Positions 20,674 to 29,752 of a DNA stretch of 64,000 nt are shown piece by piece. A model generated the notes under the pieces. That model saw only the letters and a program-made list of their open reading frames with translations, was not told the origin of the DNA and did no database searches. The position numbers and the translations under genes are program-made. Position 1 is the stretch's first letter. Each line of letters opens with the position of its first letter. Source of the DNA: Roseateles asaccharophilus (lineage in GTDB: Bacteria; Pseudomonadota; Gammaproteobacteria; Burkholderiales; Burkholderiaceae_C); the NCBI RefSeq assembly GCF_004362405.1, contig NZ_SNXE01000004.1, positions 285,964 through 349,963 of the forward strand. The letters are read 5' to 3'.

Positions 20674-21990
20674 ATGAGCCTGGACGCCGCACAACTCGAT
20701 GCCTACTGGATGCCCTTCACCGCCAACCGCCAGTTCAAGAAGGCCCCGCGCCTGCTGACCCGGGCGGACGGCATGTTCTTCACCGACGACAAGGGCCGCC
20801 AGGTGCTGGATGGCATTGCCGGCCTCTGGTGCGTGAACGCCGGCCACAACCGTCCGCGCATCGTGCAGGCCATCCAGAACCAGGCGGCGGAGCTGGACTT
20901 CGCCCCGCCCTTCCAGATGGCGCATCCCAAGGCCTTTGAGCTGGCCGAGCGCCTGGCCGCCATCATGCCCAAGGGCCTGAGCAAGGTCTTCTATACCAAC
21001 TCGGGCTCCGAGTCGGTGGACACCGCGCTCAAGATGGCCATTGCCTACCACCGCGTGCGCGGCGAGGGCGCCCGCACCCGCCTGATCGGCCGCGAGCGCG
21101 GCTACCACGGCGTGAACTTCGGCGGCATCTCCGTGGGTGGCATGGTGGCCAACCGCAAGATGTTCGGCACCATGCTGGGCGGCGTGGACCATATCCGCCA
21201 CACGCATGACCCGGCCCGCAATGCCTTCTCGGTGGGCCAGCCCGCGCATGGCGCCGAGTTCGCCGACGATCTGGAGCGACTGGTCGCCCTGCATGACGCC
21301 TCTACCATTGCCGCCGTGATCGTGGAGCCCGTGGCCGGCTCCACCGGCGTGCTGATCCCGCCCCAGGGCTATCTGCAGCGCCTGCGCGAGATCTGCGACA
21401 AGCACGGCATCCTGCTGATCTTCGACGAGGTCATCACCGGCTTCGGCCGCACCGGCAACCCCTTCGCGGCCCAGACCTTTGGCGTCACGCCCGATCTGAT
21501 GACCGTGGCCAAGGGCCTGACCAATGGCTGCGTGCCCATGGGCGCCGTCTTCGCCTCGGACAAGATCCACGACGCCTTCATGAACGGCCCCGAGCACCTG
21601 ATCGAGTTCTTCCACGGCTACACCTACTCCGCCCATCCCCTGGCCTGCGCCGCTGCCCTGGGCACCCTGGACACCTATGCCGAGGAAGGCCTGCTCACCC
21701 GTGCGGCCGAGATGCAGGGCTATTTCGCCGAGTGCCTGCACGCCATGAAGGGCGAGCCCCATGTCATCGATGTGCGCAATATGGGCCTAGTGGGCGGCAT
21801 CGAGCTCAGCCCCCTGCCCGGCGAGCCCGCCAAGCGCGCCTTCAACGTCTTCCTGGACTGCTGGGACAAGGGCCTGCTGATCCGCACCACGGGCGACACC
21901 ATCGCGCTGTCACCGCCGCTGATCATCGAGCGCAGCCATATCGACCAGATCTTCGACACCCTGCGCGGCGCGCTGCGGCGCGCGGCCTGA
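20674..21990 (+). CDS. Class III PLP-dependent aminotransferase (omega-amino acid:pyruvate type)
   Basis: A 438-residue cytoplasmic transaminase. The sequence matches the omega-amino acid:pyruvate subgroup: DAYWMPFTANRQFK at the N-terminus, YTNSGSESVDTALKMAIAYH, RERGYHGVNFGGISVGGM, FDEVITGFGRTG, the PLP lysine Lys280 in TVAKGLTNG, and FFHGYTYSAHPLACAAAL. Likely substrates are beta-alanine, GABA or similar amines with pyruvate as acceptor, which is inference from the subgroup. A GGAG ribosome-binding site precedes the ATG at 20674; an ATG 12 bases earlier is also possible. The divergent Lrp-type gene probably regulates it. Confidence 0.9.
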   Translation: MSLDAAQLDAYWMPFTANRQFKKAPRLLTRADGMFFTDDKGRQVLDGIAGLWCVNAGHNRPRIVQAIQNQAAELDFAPPFQMAHPKAFELAERLAAIMPKGLSKVFYTNSGSESVDTALKMAIAYHRVRGEGARTRLIGRERGYHGVNFGGISVGGMVANRKMFGTMLGGVDHIRHTHDPARNAFSVGQPAHGAEFADDLERLVALHDASTIAAVIVEPVAGSTGVLIPPQGYLQRLREICDKHGILLIFDEVITGFGRTGNPFAAQTFGVTPDLMTVAKGLTNGCVPMGAVFASDKIHDAFMNGPEHLIEFFHGYTYSAHPLACAAALGTLDTYAEEGLLTRAAEMQGYFAECLHAMKGEPHVIDVRNMGLVGGIELSPLPGEPAKRAFNVFLDCWDKGLLIRTTGDTIALSPPLIIERSHIDQIFDTLRGALRRAA

Positions 21991-22024
21991 GGCAAGCCGC
22001 CCAGGGCGGGCAAGAACTGGTCGA

Positions 22025-23593
22025 TCAAGGCAGCTTGAAGCCCGATACAGCGGCGACCAGTTGGTTCGCCTGTTCGCGCAGACTTGCGGCGGCCGCGGCA
22101 CTTTGCTCGACCAGGGCCGCATTCTGTTGCGTGCTCTGATCCATCTGCGTAATAGCGCTTCCGACCAGACTGACCCCTTCACTCTGCTGGCGACTGGCAA
22201 CACTGATCTCGGCAACGATGTCGCTCACGCGCCGGATCGCGTCCACCACCTCCTGCATGGTGCTGCCAGCACGGTCCACCAAGTTGGTGCCCTGCTCGAC
22301 ATGTTCCACGCTGGCCGAGATCAGGGTCTTGATCTCGCGCGCGGCCTCGGCACTGCGCTGGGCCAGGCTGCGGACCTCGGACGCCACCACGGCAAAGCCG
22401 CGGCCCTGCTCACCGGCCCTAGCCGCCTCGACGGCGGCATTGAGCGCCAAAATATTGGTCTGGAAGGCAATGCTGTCGATGACACCGATGATGTCCGCAA
22501 TCTTGCGACTGCTCTCGTTGATGCCGCGCATGGTTGTCACCACCTCACCCACGACCTCGCCGCCACGCCCGGCCACATCGCTAGCCCCTTGGGCCAATTG
22601 ATTGGCCTGCAAGGCGTTGTCTGCATTCTGGCGGACCGTGGTGCTGAGTTCGTCCGTGGTGCTGGCCGTTTGCTGCAACTGGCTGGCAGTCTGCTCCGTG
22701 CGACCCGACAGGTCCATATTGCCCGAGGCCACCTCATCGGCGGCCACTTGAACGCCATCGGCAGCGCTTCTCACCTCGCGGATCAGACCCAATAGACGAT
22801 CGCGCATCTGCCCCATCTGGCCAAGAAGATGCCCAATCTCATCGCGTCCATCCGCGTGCAGCACCTGAGTCAGGTCTCCGTCTGCAATCGATGTAGACAG
22901 CGCGTCCGCCTTGGCAAACCCGGAACGAATACGTGCCAGCAGCGCCAAGCTCAGCCATGTGGCCGGCAAGCCCACCAGGAGGGCCAACGCAAGGAAAGCG
23001 CCCGTCAGGTATCTCGCCTGTTGCTTTGCTGCTTCGGCGGCGGCCAAGGCCCGCTCTTGCTGAAACTTGATCAGCCCTTCGAGGCCCTCCATCAGCAAAG
23101 CGCCTTCTCGACGCCCGGCGGCCAGGAAGGAGGCCATGACGCTGTCGGAAAAATCACCCGCCGTCATCGCCGCCCGGCTTGCATCGACCCGCGCTGTCCA
23201 TGCCTTACGCTTTTCATCGACCTCCGCGTACAAAGCCTTGCCTTCTGGGCTCGTGAAACCTGTGCTCAGCTTGGGCCAAAGCTCATCATTTTCCTGACGG
23301 CGTTTGGCAATCAGATCGAGGTGAACGCTGACGGGATGCTCGTGGATGGCCGCCAAAGGACTGGTCGGCGCATGCTGGAAGGCCAGCAGCACTTCGGTTC
23401 GGTTGGCTTGGTTGTTCTTGAGCAGTACCTGCAAATGCATGATGGTCGTCAGGCGCCTCTGTGCGACGTCGTCCAGGCGCTGTGCATCCGCAAACAAACC
23501 CCACAGGGCCAATGCAGCCAACACGCCAAAGCTCAGCCAAAACATGGCCAAAACGACAACGAAGCGTTGCGATATCCGGAAGTTGTTCAACAT
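22025..23593 (-). CDS. Methyl-accepting chemotaxis protein
   Basis: A 522-residue transmembrane chemoreceptor. An N-terminal membrane segment (about 12-36) and a second (about 196-218, [20 protein letters not shown]) enclose a roughly 160-residue periplasmic helical-bundle sensor with no recognised PAS or Cache motif. A HAMP domain follows, then the signalling hairpin with [20 protein letters not shown] and [18 protein letters not shown]. The C-terminus (VSGFKLP) lacks a CheR-binding pentapeptide. The start is ATG 23593, as an extra 58 codons upstream are non-coding in character. It is divergent from a solute-binding protein gene with a 369-base gap. Confidence 0.92.
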   Translation of the reverse strand: MLNNFRISQRFVVVLAMFWLSFGVLAALALWGLFADAQRLDDVAQRRLTTIMHLQVLLKNNQANRTEVLLAFQHAPTSPLAAIHEHPVSVHLDLIAKRRQENDELWPKLSTGFTSPEGKALYAEVDEKRKAWTARVDASRAAMTAGDFSDSVMASFLAAGRREGALLMEGLEGLIKFQQERALAAAEAAKQQARYLTGAFLALALLVGLPATWLSLALLARIRSGFAKADALSTSIADGDLTQVLHADGRDEIGHLLGQMGQMRDRLLGLIREVRSAADGVQVAADEVASGNMDLSGRTEQTASQLQQTASTTDELSTTVRQNADNALQANQLAQGASDVAGRGGEVVGEVVTTMRGINESSRKIADIIGVIDSIAFQTNILALNAAVEAARAGEQGRGFAVVASEVRSLAQRSAEAAREIKTLISASVEHVEQGTNLVDRAGSTMQEVVDAIRRVSDIVAEISVASRQQSEGVSLVGSAITQMDQSTQQNAALVEQSAAAAASLREQANQLVAAVSGFKLP

Positions 23594-23962
23594 GCGCAAT
23601 CCATGGTCAACGACAATTGAGTTGTTCTGAACTATGCGCGGGACCTGATGCCAAGCCGGCGAACCGCCCATGTTCTGACCTGCAGTTTGGCCAATTGAAG
23701 TCCGCCCAACTTGACCCAAATCAAGAGCAGCCAAGGCAAGCCCCAGGGCTCGTCCCAGGGCGTCCATGCTTCACGCCAAAGGCCCGTATCAGCAGCAACA
23801 GGGCGGCGATTCAGCCGAACAAGCAAGCGCCAGATCAGACAGCGAAACTTTTCGCGGCAAGGTCTGAATGCCGCGTATGTCCGCGCTGGCCTGGCCCTGA
23901 ATCGGGCCCGGGCTATCATGGCGCGCACCAAAGTCCGGCTGCGCGAGCTGGAAGGAGACTGT
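23594..23962. other. Divergent intergenic region of 369 bases
   Basis: No convincing gene is present; the open frame entering the plus-strand gene has no start with a ribosome-binding site before 23963. The region is less GC-rich than its surroundings in the first 100 bases. It contains the FNR/Anr-like site at 23711-23724. I see no clear sigma-70 promoter on either strand. Confidence 0.6.
23711..23724. promoter_or_regulatory. FNR/Anr-like box
   Basis: TTGACCCAAATCAA matches the FNR/Anr consensus TTGAT-N4-ATCAA at nine of ten positions. It is about 118 bases upstream of the chemoreceptor start and about 239 bases upstream of the binding protein start. A matching -10 at the usual distance is not obvious on either strand. 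Confidence 0.45.
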
Positions 23963-24742
23963 ATGTGGCGACAAGGCATCGCGGCCTCTTTGATGATGCT
24001 CGGTCTCTTGGCACAGCAGGCGTTTGCAACGCAGCGGGTCGTGATCGAGGCCGAGGACGACTATCCGCCCTACTCCTTTTCGGACAAGGGGCGCCCGGCG
24101 GGCATCTATGTGGAACTGGTGCTGCAGGCGGCCAAACGGCTGGCCCCGGACTATGAGGTCAGCATCCAGTTCGTGCCCTGGAAGCGTGGGCTCAGCCGGC
24201 TGGAGACCGGCGAGTCTTTGGCCCTGATCCCGCCCTACCGCAACGCCGAGCGGCCCTTCGTGTTTCCGTACTCAGTGCCCCTGCTGACCGAGCGCGTGGT
24301 GCTGTTTTGCACCCCCGAGGTCATGCGGCAAAGGCGTGTCGACTTTCCGCGGGACTTCATCGGACTGCGCATCGGCATCAATGCCGGCTACACCCAGAGC
24401 GAGAAGCTCAAGGCGGCGGTCAGTGCCGGGCAGGTGGTGCTGGAGGAGGCCGCACGCAACGTCAACAACATCAGGAAGCTGAGCTCCAGCCGCATTGACT
24501 GCATGGCCAGTGATCGCATCTCGGCCGTCCACACCGTCAATCGACTGGTGCGCCAGGGCGATCTGCCCGCCTTCAAACTGCTGGAAGCCGCCGAACTCTC
24601 CACGCAAGAGGCCTTCATCGGCTACAGCCGCAGCTTCCCAGCCGCCTTCAAGAACGACTTCGTGCAGAAGATGGATGCGGCCTTGCTGGAGCTGCAAAGA
24701 GCAGGTGTGCTGGATCAGCTGGTAGCCCGGTATACCCAGTGA
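23963..24742 (+). CDS. Periplasmic solute-binding protein family 3, orphan
   Basis: A 259-residue secreted protein of the SBP_bac_3 (amino acid-binding type) family. The GGAGA ribosome-binding site and the ATG at 23963 give a signal peptide of about 22 residues ending AFA. The mature part has the family opening IEAEDDYPPYSFSDKGRPAGIYVEL and a WKRGLSRLETGESLALIPPY stretch. No ABC permease or ATPase gene is adjacent. Such orphan proteins may feed other permeases or act as sensors. The divergent chemoreceptor is a possible partner, which is speculation. Confidence 0.85.
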   Translation: MWRQGIAASLMMLGLLAQQAFATQRVVIEAEDDYPPYSFSDKGRPAGIYVELVLQAAKRLAPDYEVSIQFVPWKRGLSRLETGESLALIPPYRNAERPFVFPYSVPLLTERVVLFCTPEVMRQRRVDFPRDFIGLRIGINAGYTQSEKLKAAVSAGQVVLEEAARNVNNIRKLSSSRIDCMASDRISAVHTVNRLVRQGDLPAFKLLEAAELSTQEAFIGYSRSFPAAFKNDFVQKMDAALLELQRAGVLDQLVARYTQ

Positions 24743-24858
24743 GGCCGCCAAGGGCATGATCTGCCGGCCTCGCCGACACAGGGCTTGGCAGCCAGCACGC
24801 CGCGGCGTGCCGGCGACATCCCGATGCCCCTTCGCTCCCGCGCTCCATGCCCCCAGCC

Positions 24859-25335
24859 TCACCGCGCCGCCGCGCCCGGCGGCAAGGGGCCAAAGAAGCG
24901 CGGTGGCTGCGGCAAAAAACCACCCGGGCTGTAAGCCAGATAGGTCTGCCCCAGCGGGCAATTCGCCAGGGGCGATGCGGCAGCAGCGGCATCAGCATCG
25001 TTCGGCACCTCGTCAGGCAGTTGCACCAGGGCATAGCGTGGCGGCGGCGAGATCAGAGAATCCGTCGCCAGCCAAGCACGATGCACGCCACGTGCGGCCA
25101 GCAGCGCGGCGACCGGCTCGGCCACGGCGGGCAAGTTCTGCTGCGCGCCGGAATTGCCCATGAGGGCCTTGGTCTGTTTCAACCAGTCCTGAGCCTGCTT
25201 GAGGCAGTCCGGGGCGAACACCGGGACTTGCTCGGACGATGTGGCCCGAGCCAGCACTGGCAGCAAGCTGCTGGCAAGCAGCAGCGAGGCGGAAACAAGA
25301 GGTGTCAGCGCTCGCGATGCGGGGTGCCAATTCAT
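24859..25335 (-). CDS. Secreted protein of unknown function
   Basis: A 158-residue protein with an N-terminal signal peptide (hydrophobic core about residues 11-28, predicted cut after ARA). The mature part has an early Cys in PDCLKQAQDWLKQTKALMG, a central ARGVHRAWLATDSLISPPP, and a second Cys in NCPLGQTYLAYSP, so one disulfide is possible. The C-terminus is rich in Pro and Gly. I recognise no family. Its ATG overlaps the stop of the preceding DUF1801 gene by ATGA, so the two are coupled. Confidence 0.65.
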   Translation of the reverse strand: MNWHPASRALTPLVSASLLLASSLLPVLARATSSEQVPVFAPDCLKQAQDWLKQTKALMGNSGAQQNLPAVAEPVAALLAARGVHRAWLATDSLISPPPRYALVQLPDEVPNDADAAAAASPLANCPLGQTYLAYSPGGFLPQPPRFFGPLPPGAAAR

Positions 25336-25703
25336 GAGACGTGGGCCGTACTGGCTTTGTTGAGCGCCAGCTTCAAATACTCGGCCACATGCTTCGCGGC
25401 AATGTCCGAGCTGCAGCTCATCTTGATATGCCGGCGCAGCTTGCCTGCGCCCTCCAGCACCCGGTACTCGTCGGGCAAGGCGGCGCCGGCACCAAACTCC
25501 AGCGACACATGCTTGGCGTAGGAGAACACGCCGCAGAAGGGCTGGCCGGCCGAAAACAGAATTCCTCCGTACTTGATCTCCTCCGTCACGGCGGGAGACA
25601 GCCCCAGAACCATGGCGCGCAGGGTTTGCACCAGCTCGTGGCGATCGGGGTCAAGCAGGCGAAGGTCTTGGAGGAATTGGGAAACGCGATCGGTGGGCAT
25701 CAT
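25332..25703 (-). CDS. DUF1801 (YdhG-like) domain protein
   Basis: A 123-residue cytoplasmic protein of the DUF1801/YdhG family, an alpha/beta fold related to bacterial proteins with no settled function. Typical features are LRAMVLGLSPAVTEEIKYGGILFSA-like pattern (the conserved E-x-I-K-x-G near residues 42-46), FSYAKHVSLEFGAGA, and a C-terminal GAGKLRRHIKM segment. The first codon could be either of two adjacent ATGs. It precedes and overlaps the secreted unknown by four bases. Confidence 0.8.
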   Translation of the reverse strand: MMPTDRVSQFLQDLRLLDPDRHELVQTLRAMVLGLSPAVTEEIKYGGILFSAGQPFCGVFSYAKHVSLEFGAGAALPDEYRVLEGAGKLRRHIKMSCSSDIAAKHVAEYLKLALNKASTAHVS

Positions 25704-25850
25704 CCGAGTGACTCGTGTGGGCTGGGCTGGAAGCGGATACCGCGGTTCAACAGCGCTGTGGGGTCTGGCATCAGCATCGGCATGTCCGCCTAGGGCTGAG
25801 CGAAGGAGCGGGCCAGACCGCCCCGCTGCCCCTGGCCTGGGCTCTGTGAC

Positions 25851-26909
25851 TCAGCCCCTCCTCTCCACCAACTCCCGCACCGCCCTCGGCAGCCAGCTCC
25901 GCAGCCGGGCGCTGAGGCGGGCCTCGTGGCGCTGCCAGAGGATGCCCAGGCCCACCAGGCCCAGGCCGATGAGGGTGAGCACAAAGGGGAACATCAGGCT
26001 GTCGCGGAATATCGCGTGGGCCAGATGGCCCAGATAGCCGGCGGCGCCCAGGGCGCCGAACACGGCGAACACGCGGCGCGAGAGCATGGCGCCCACGGCG
26101 ATCATCGCGAGGTTGATGCACAGATAGAAGAACTTGCTCAGCTCGCTGTCGGACTGCTGCAGCGACAGACCGCCCCAGAATGCGATCACGCCGAACAGAT
26201 AGAGCCAGAAGGCGTAGTCGCGCGTCTGGTGGCGGCTGCGCACATCCACCCAGAAGGCCAGCAAGACGATCAGCAGGCCGAACCACAGGGAGACGAGCTT
26301 GCGCAGCTCCCCGCTCTGGTCCTGCGCCTGGAAAACAAAGGGCGTGAGGTCCATGCTCAGGTACCAGAGCGTCACGGCCACCGGCATCAGCAGAAAGGGC
26401 AGACGGTAGCGCCACAGCAGCACGGCCCCGCTGGCCAGGGTGGCCAATTCCATGAGCACCCAGCGCCAGTCCACCCGGGTGTGGTAATCGCGATAAGCCT
26501 GGTGCCGCCCCTCATCGGCCCACCAGCCCAGGCCCACCTGCAGGCCGTAAACCAGCAAGGGCGTGAGCACCACCACAAAGGTGGCGGTGATGCCGGCCGG
26601 GATCTGCAGCTGGCGGCGAGCCAGCAAATACTCGGTCAGCGCCAGTCCCGCCACCCCGTAGGCCAGGGCGATGCCAAACAGGCCCCAGCCGCCAAAGCGC
26701 TCCCAGCCCAGATTCATGAACAGGCTCATCGCGCCAATCGCGATCATGCCGCCCAGGTAGTAGAGGATGTGCGTGGCGCGAAAGCCGGGTCGCTCATGGG
26801 CCTGGCGGCGCTCATGCTCGGCCAAGAAGTCCCACAGCGGCTGCACCTGCTGCGCGCTGATCAGGCCTTGCTCGCTCGCCTGCTGCAGCAGGCCGCGGTG
26901 GATACGCAT
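25851..26909 (-). CDS. DUF2157 family membrane protein
   Basis: A 352-residue inner-membrane protein. The soluble N-terminal part (about residues 1-55, with LISAQQVQPLWDFLAEHE) matches the DUF2157 domain, and about eight to ten hydrophobic segments follow, beginning ILYYLGGMIAIGAMSLFM. A basic cytoplasmic tail (ARLSARLRSWLPRAVREL) ends the protein. The function is unknown. The start is ATG 26909; an upstream frame of 38 codons is not supported. The 242-base gap to the next gene holds nothing I can identify. Confidence 0.8.
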   Translation of the reverse strand: MRIHRGLLQQASEQGLISAQQVQPLWDFLAEHERRQAHERPGFRATHILYYLGGMIAIGAMSLFMNLGWERFGGWGLFGIALAYGVAGLALTEYLLARRQLQIPAGITATFVVVLTPLLVYGLQVGLGWWADEGRHQAYRDYHTRVDWRWVLMELATLASGAVLLWRYRLPFLLMPVAVTLWYLSMDLTPFVFQAQDQSGELRKLVSLWFGLLIVLLAFWVDVRSRHQTRDYAFWLYLFGVIAFWGGLSLQQSDSELSKFFYLCINLAMIAVGAMLSRRVFAVFGALGAAGYLGHLAHAIFRDSLMFPFVLTLIGLGLVGLGILWQRHEARLSARLRSWLPRAVRELVERRG

Positions 26910-27150
26910 GGTGGGCTGAGGTTCCTGGAGTGAGGCGTGAAGCGCAGTGAAACAAGCGTGGTACGGGCGGCCATGCGGAGCGTGTGCTGGGGCGATTGGA
27001 GTGGGCCAGCCCGGCCCGGTCAATCACACCGGCGGGGGTGGCGTGCCGGCAAGCGCTCGCGAATGCAGGCATGATGCGCCTGCCATCCCGGGGGCGGACA
27101 GCCGATCCGTCAGCCCCTTTTCCGCTTGACTCAGCGCCCCGCACACCGCC

Positions 27151-28665
27151 ATGACAAGACCTGCCCCCGCCCCCATCGACTGGCACGCCCGTGCCGCCGC
27201 CCTCCAGCCCGATGGCCGCGCCTTCATTGCCGGCGAGCGGCGCGAGGCCGCGGACGGCCAGGGCTTTGACAAGCATTCCCCCATCGACGGGCGCTGGCTG
27301 GCCCGGGTGGCACGCGGGCAGGCGGCGGATATTGACGCGGCCGTGGCCAGCGCGCGCCAGGCCTTCGAGCAGGGGCGCTGGGCGGCCAAGCCGCCGGCCG
27401 TGCGCAAGAAGATCCTGCTGCGCTTTGCCGAGCTGATGCTGGCGGCCAAGGAGGAGTTGGCCCTGCTGGAAACCCTGGACATGGGCAAGCCCATCCAGTA
27501 CGCCCTGGGGGTGGACGTGCCGGCGGCGGCGCGCTGCATCGCCTGGTATGCCGAGGCCATCGACAAGGTCTATGACGAGATCGCGCCCACCGCGGCCAAT
27601 GCCCTGGCCCTGATCCAGCGCGAGCCCATGGGTGTGGTGGGCGTGATCGTGCCCTGGAACTACCCCATGATCATGGCCGCCTGGAAGCTGGGCCCGGCCC
27701 TGGCCTGCGGCAACTCGGTGGTGCTCAAGCCCAGCGAGAAGTCGCCGCTCACGGCCCTGCGCCTGGCCGAGCTGGCCCTGCAGGCCGGTCTGCCCGAGGG
27801 TGTGTTCAATGTGGTGCCGGGCTATGGCCACGAGGCCGGCGAGGCCCTGGCCCTGCATATGGAGGTGGACGCCATCGGCTTCACCGGCTCCACCCGCACC
27901 GGGCGGCGCATGCTGGAGTACGCGGGCCGCTCCAACCTCAAGCGGGTCTATAACGAGCTGGGCGGCAAGTCGGCCTTTGTGGTGTTCGACGATGTGGACG
28001 ATCTGGAGCGCGCCGCCCGCGCCGCGGCGGGCAGCATGTTCTTCAACGCCGGCCAGAGCTGCAATGCGCCCTCGCGGGTGCTGGTGCACGAGAGCCAGGT
28101 CGAGCGCTTTGTGGAGCTGGTGGCGGCCCAGGCCGTGCGCCACCAGCCGGGCGACCCCTTGGACGCGCAAACCAGCCAGGGCGCCATCGTGGACCGCCAG
28201 CAGCTGGACACGGTGCTGGGCTATATCGAGGCGGGCCGTGCCGAGGGCGCCCAGGCCCGCGTGGGCGGCCGCCAGGTGCGCCAGGACAGCGGCGGCTTCT
28301 TCGTCGAGCCCACGGTGTTTGTGGGCGCGCGGCCGGAGATGAAGATCGTGCGCGAGGAGATCTTCGGCCCGGTGATGAGCGTGCTGAGCTTCAAGACCGA
28401 GGCCGAGGCCCTGGCCCTGGCCAATGCCAGCCCCTATGGCCTGGCCGCCAGCGTCTGGAGCCGGCATATCGACCGCGCCCACCGCGTGGCCCGCGCCCTG
28501 CGCGCCGGCACCGTGCATGTGAACCAGTACGACGAGGACGATCTCACCGTGCCCTTCGGCGGCTACAAGCAAAGCGGCAACGGACGCGACAAGTCCCTGC
28601 ACGCGCTGGAGAAGTACACCGAGCTCAAGACCACCTGGATCCGCATCAATCCGGCGGCGGCCTGA
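27151..28665 (+). CDS. Aldehyde dehydrogenase, PuuC-like
   Basis: A 504-residue NAD(P)-dependent aldehyde dehydrogenase. The sequence is closest in pattern to gamma-glutamyl-gamma-aminobutyraldehyde dehydrogenase (PuuC): IAGERREAADGQGFDKHSPIDG near residue 25 onward, the PWNYPMIMAAWKLGPALA cofactor segment, catalytic Glu269 in NELGGKS and nucleophile Cys304 in NAGQSCNAPSR. PuuC acts in putrescine breakdown; here there are no other puu genes, so the exact aldehyde is uncertain. An EamA exporter starts three bases after its stop and is probably cotranscribed. Confidence 0.9.
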   Translation: MTRPAPAPIDWHARAAALQPDGRAFIAGERREAADGQGFDKHSPIDGRWLARVARGQAADIDAAVASARQAFEQGRWAAKPPAVRKKILLRFAELMLAAKEELALLETLDMGKPIQYALGVDVPAAARCIAWYAEAIDKVYDEIAPTAANALALIQREPMGVVGVIVPWNYPMIMAAWKLGPALACGNSVVLKPSEKSPLTALRLAELALQAGLPEGVFNVVPGYGHEAGEALALHMEVDAIGFTGSTRTGRRMLEYAGRSNLKRVYNELGGKSAFVVFDDVDDLERAARAAAGSMFFNAGQSCNAPSRVLVHESQVERFVELVAAQAVRHQPGDPLDAQTSQGAIVDRQQLDTVLGYIEAGRAEGAQARVGGRQVRQDSGGFFVEPTVFVGARPEMKIVREEIFGPVMSVLSFKTEAEALALANASPYGLAASVWSRHIDRAHRVARALRAGTVHVNQYDEDDLTVPFGGYKQSGNGRDKSLHALEKYTELKTTWIRINPAAA

Positions 28666-28668
28666 TCG

Positions 28669-29664
28669 ATGGAGGCGCCCGCGTCTACGAGTTCGTCGGC
28701 CAGCGCCGGCCACGCCACCAGCCACGCCGCCGTGCCCTGGCTGGCCTATGGCAGCCTGGCCCTGAGCACCAGCCTGGTGGGCAGCTATGTGGGCCTGTCC
28801 AAGCTGCTGCTGGCGGTGTTTCCGGTGTTTTTGCTGGCCTGGCTGCGCTTTGGCATGGCGGCCGTGCTGATGCTGCCCTGGCTGCGCCGCGCACCGGGCG
28901 AGCCGCCGCTGGACGGCCGCACGCGCCGCCTGCTCTTTCTGGAATCCTTCATCGGCAACTTCCTCTTCTCCATCTGCCTGCTCTTCGGCCTGCAGCGCAG
29001 CTCGGCCCTGGTGGCCGGGGTCATCATGGCCGGCATCCCGGCCGCGGTGGCGGCCCTGAGCTGGCTGGTGCTGGGCGAGCGCATCGCGCGGCGCGTGCTG
29101 CTGGGCATTGCCTGCTCGGTGCTGGGCATTGCCCTGGTGGCCGTGGCGCGCGAGCCGGCGGGCGCAGCAAGCGCAGGCGGTGGTGCCTCCCTGCTGGGCG
29201 TGGCCCTGCTGCTGGCGGCCGTGCTCTGCGAGGCCTGCTATGTGGTGATCGGCAAGCAGCTCACCGCCCAGGTCTCGGCCAAGCGCATCAGCAGCCTGAT
29301 CAATCTCTGGGGCCTGGCCCTGGTCACGCCCCTGGGCCTGTGGCAGGCCCTGAGCTATGACTTCAGCCGCCCGTCCGTGGGGGACTGGGGCCTGCTGCTC
29401 TTCTACGCCGCGGCGGCCAGCATGATCACGGTCTGGCTCTGGATGAGCGGCCTGGCCCGCGTGCCCGCCGCCCAGGCCGGGGTCTTCATGGTCTTCCTGC
29501 CGGTGGCCACGGGCCTGGTGGGCCTGGTCTTTCTGGGTGAGCGCCTGAGCCTGGTGCAGGCCCTGGCCTATGGCCTGGCCCTGCTGGGTGTGCTGCTGGC
29601 CACGCTGCCCACAGGCCGTCTGCATGCCCCCGACAGGCCGCCCGGGCATGAAGCCTTGAGATAA
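28669..29664 (+). CDS. DMT-superfamily (EamA) transporter
   Basis: A 331-residue inner-membrane protein with about ten hydrophobic segments in two EamA repeats. A 23-residue Ser/Ala/Thr-rich N-terminal tail precedes the first segment (VPWLAYGSLALSTSLVG). The stretch SSALVAGVIMAGIPAAVAAL and a second-repeat LLGVALLLAAVLCEACYVVI are typical. It starts three bases after the aldehyde dehydrogenase and is surely in the same operon. The transported compound is unknown. Confidence 0.85.
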   Translation: MEAPASTSSSASAGHATSHAAVPWLAYGSLALSTSLVGSYVGLSKLLLAVFPVFLLAWLRFGMAAVLMLPWLRRAPGEPPLDGRTRRLLFLESFIGNFLFSICLLFGLQRSSALVAGVIMAGIPAAVAALSWLVLGERIARRVLLGIACSVLGIALVAVAREPAGAASAGGGASLLGVALLLAAVLCEACYVVIGKQLTAQVSAKRISSLINLWGLALVTPLGLWQALSYDFSRPSVGDWGLLLFYAAAASMITVWLWMSGLARVPAAQAGVFMVFLPVATGLVGLVFLGERLSLVQALAYGLALLGVLLATLPTGRLHAPDRPPGHEALR

Positions 29665-29752
29665 GACCCCGCTCAAAAGCTATGGCCCGCCGCACGGGTC
29701 GCCCCTTGGCCATGACCTACCATGGCCGCCGCATCTCCCCTGATCCATCACC

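Noticed and set aside
24741-24771. GAGGCCG/CGGCCTC hairpin after the binding protein
   Set aside because: Only seven base pairs, a long loop and no T-tract; too weak to call a terminator.
26947-27129. 60-codon frame in the gap before the aldehyde dehydrogenase
   Set aside because: No ribosome-binding site, mixed low-information composition and no sign of a domain.
26812-29676. 954-codon open frame on the minus strand
   Set aside because: It lies opposite the aldehyde dehydrogenase and EamA genes and encodes His/Gly/Gln-rich sequence of the kind produced by the complement of high-GC coding DNA; no family resemblance.
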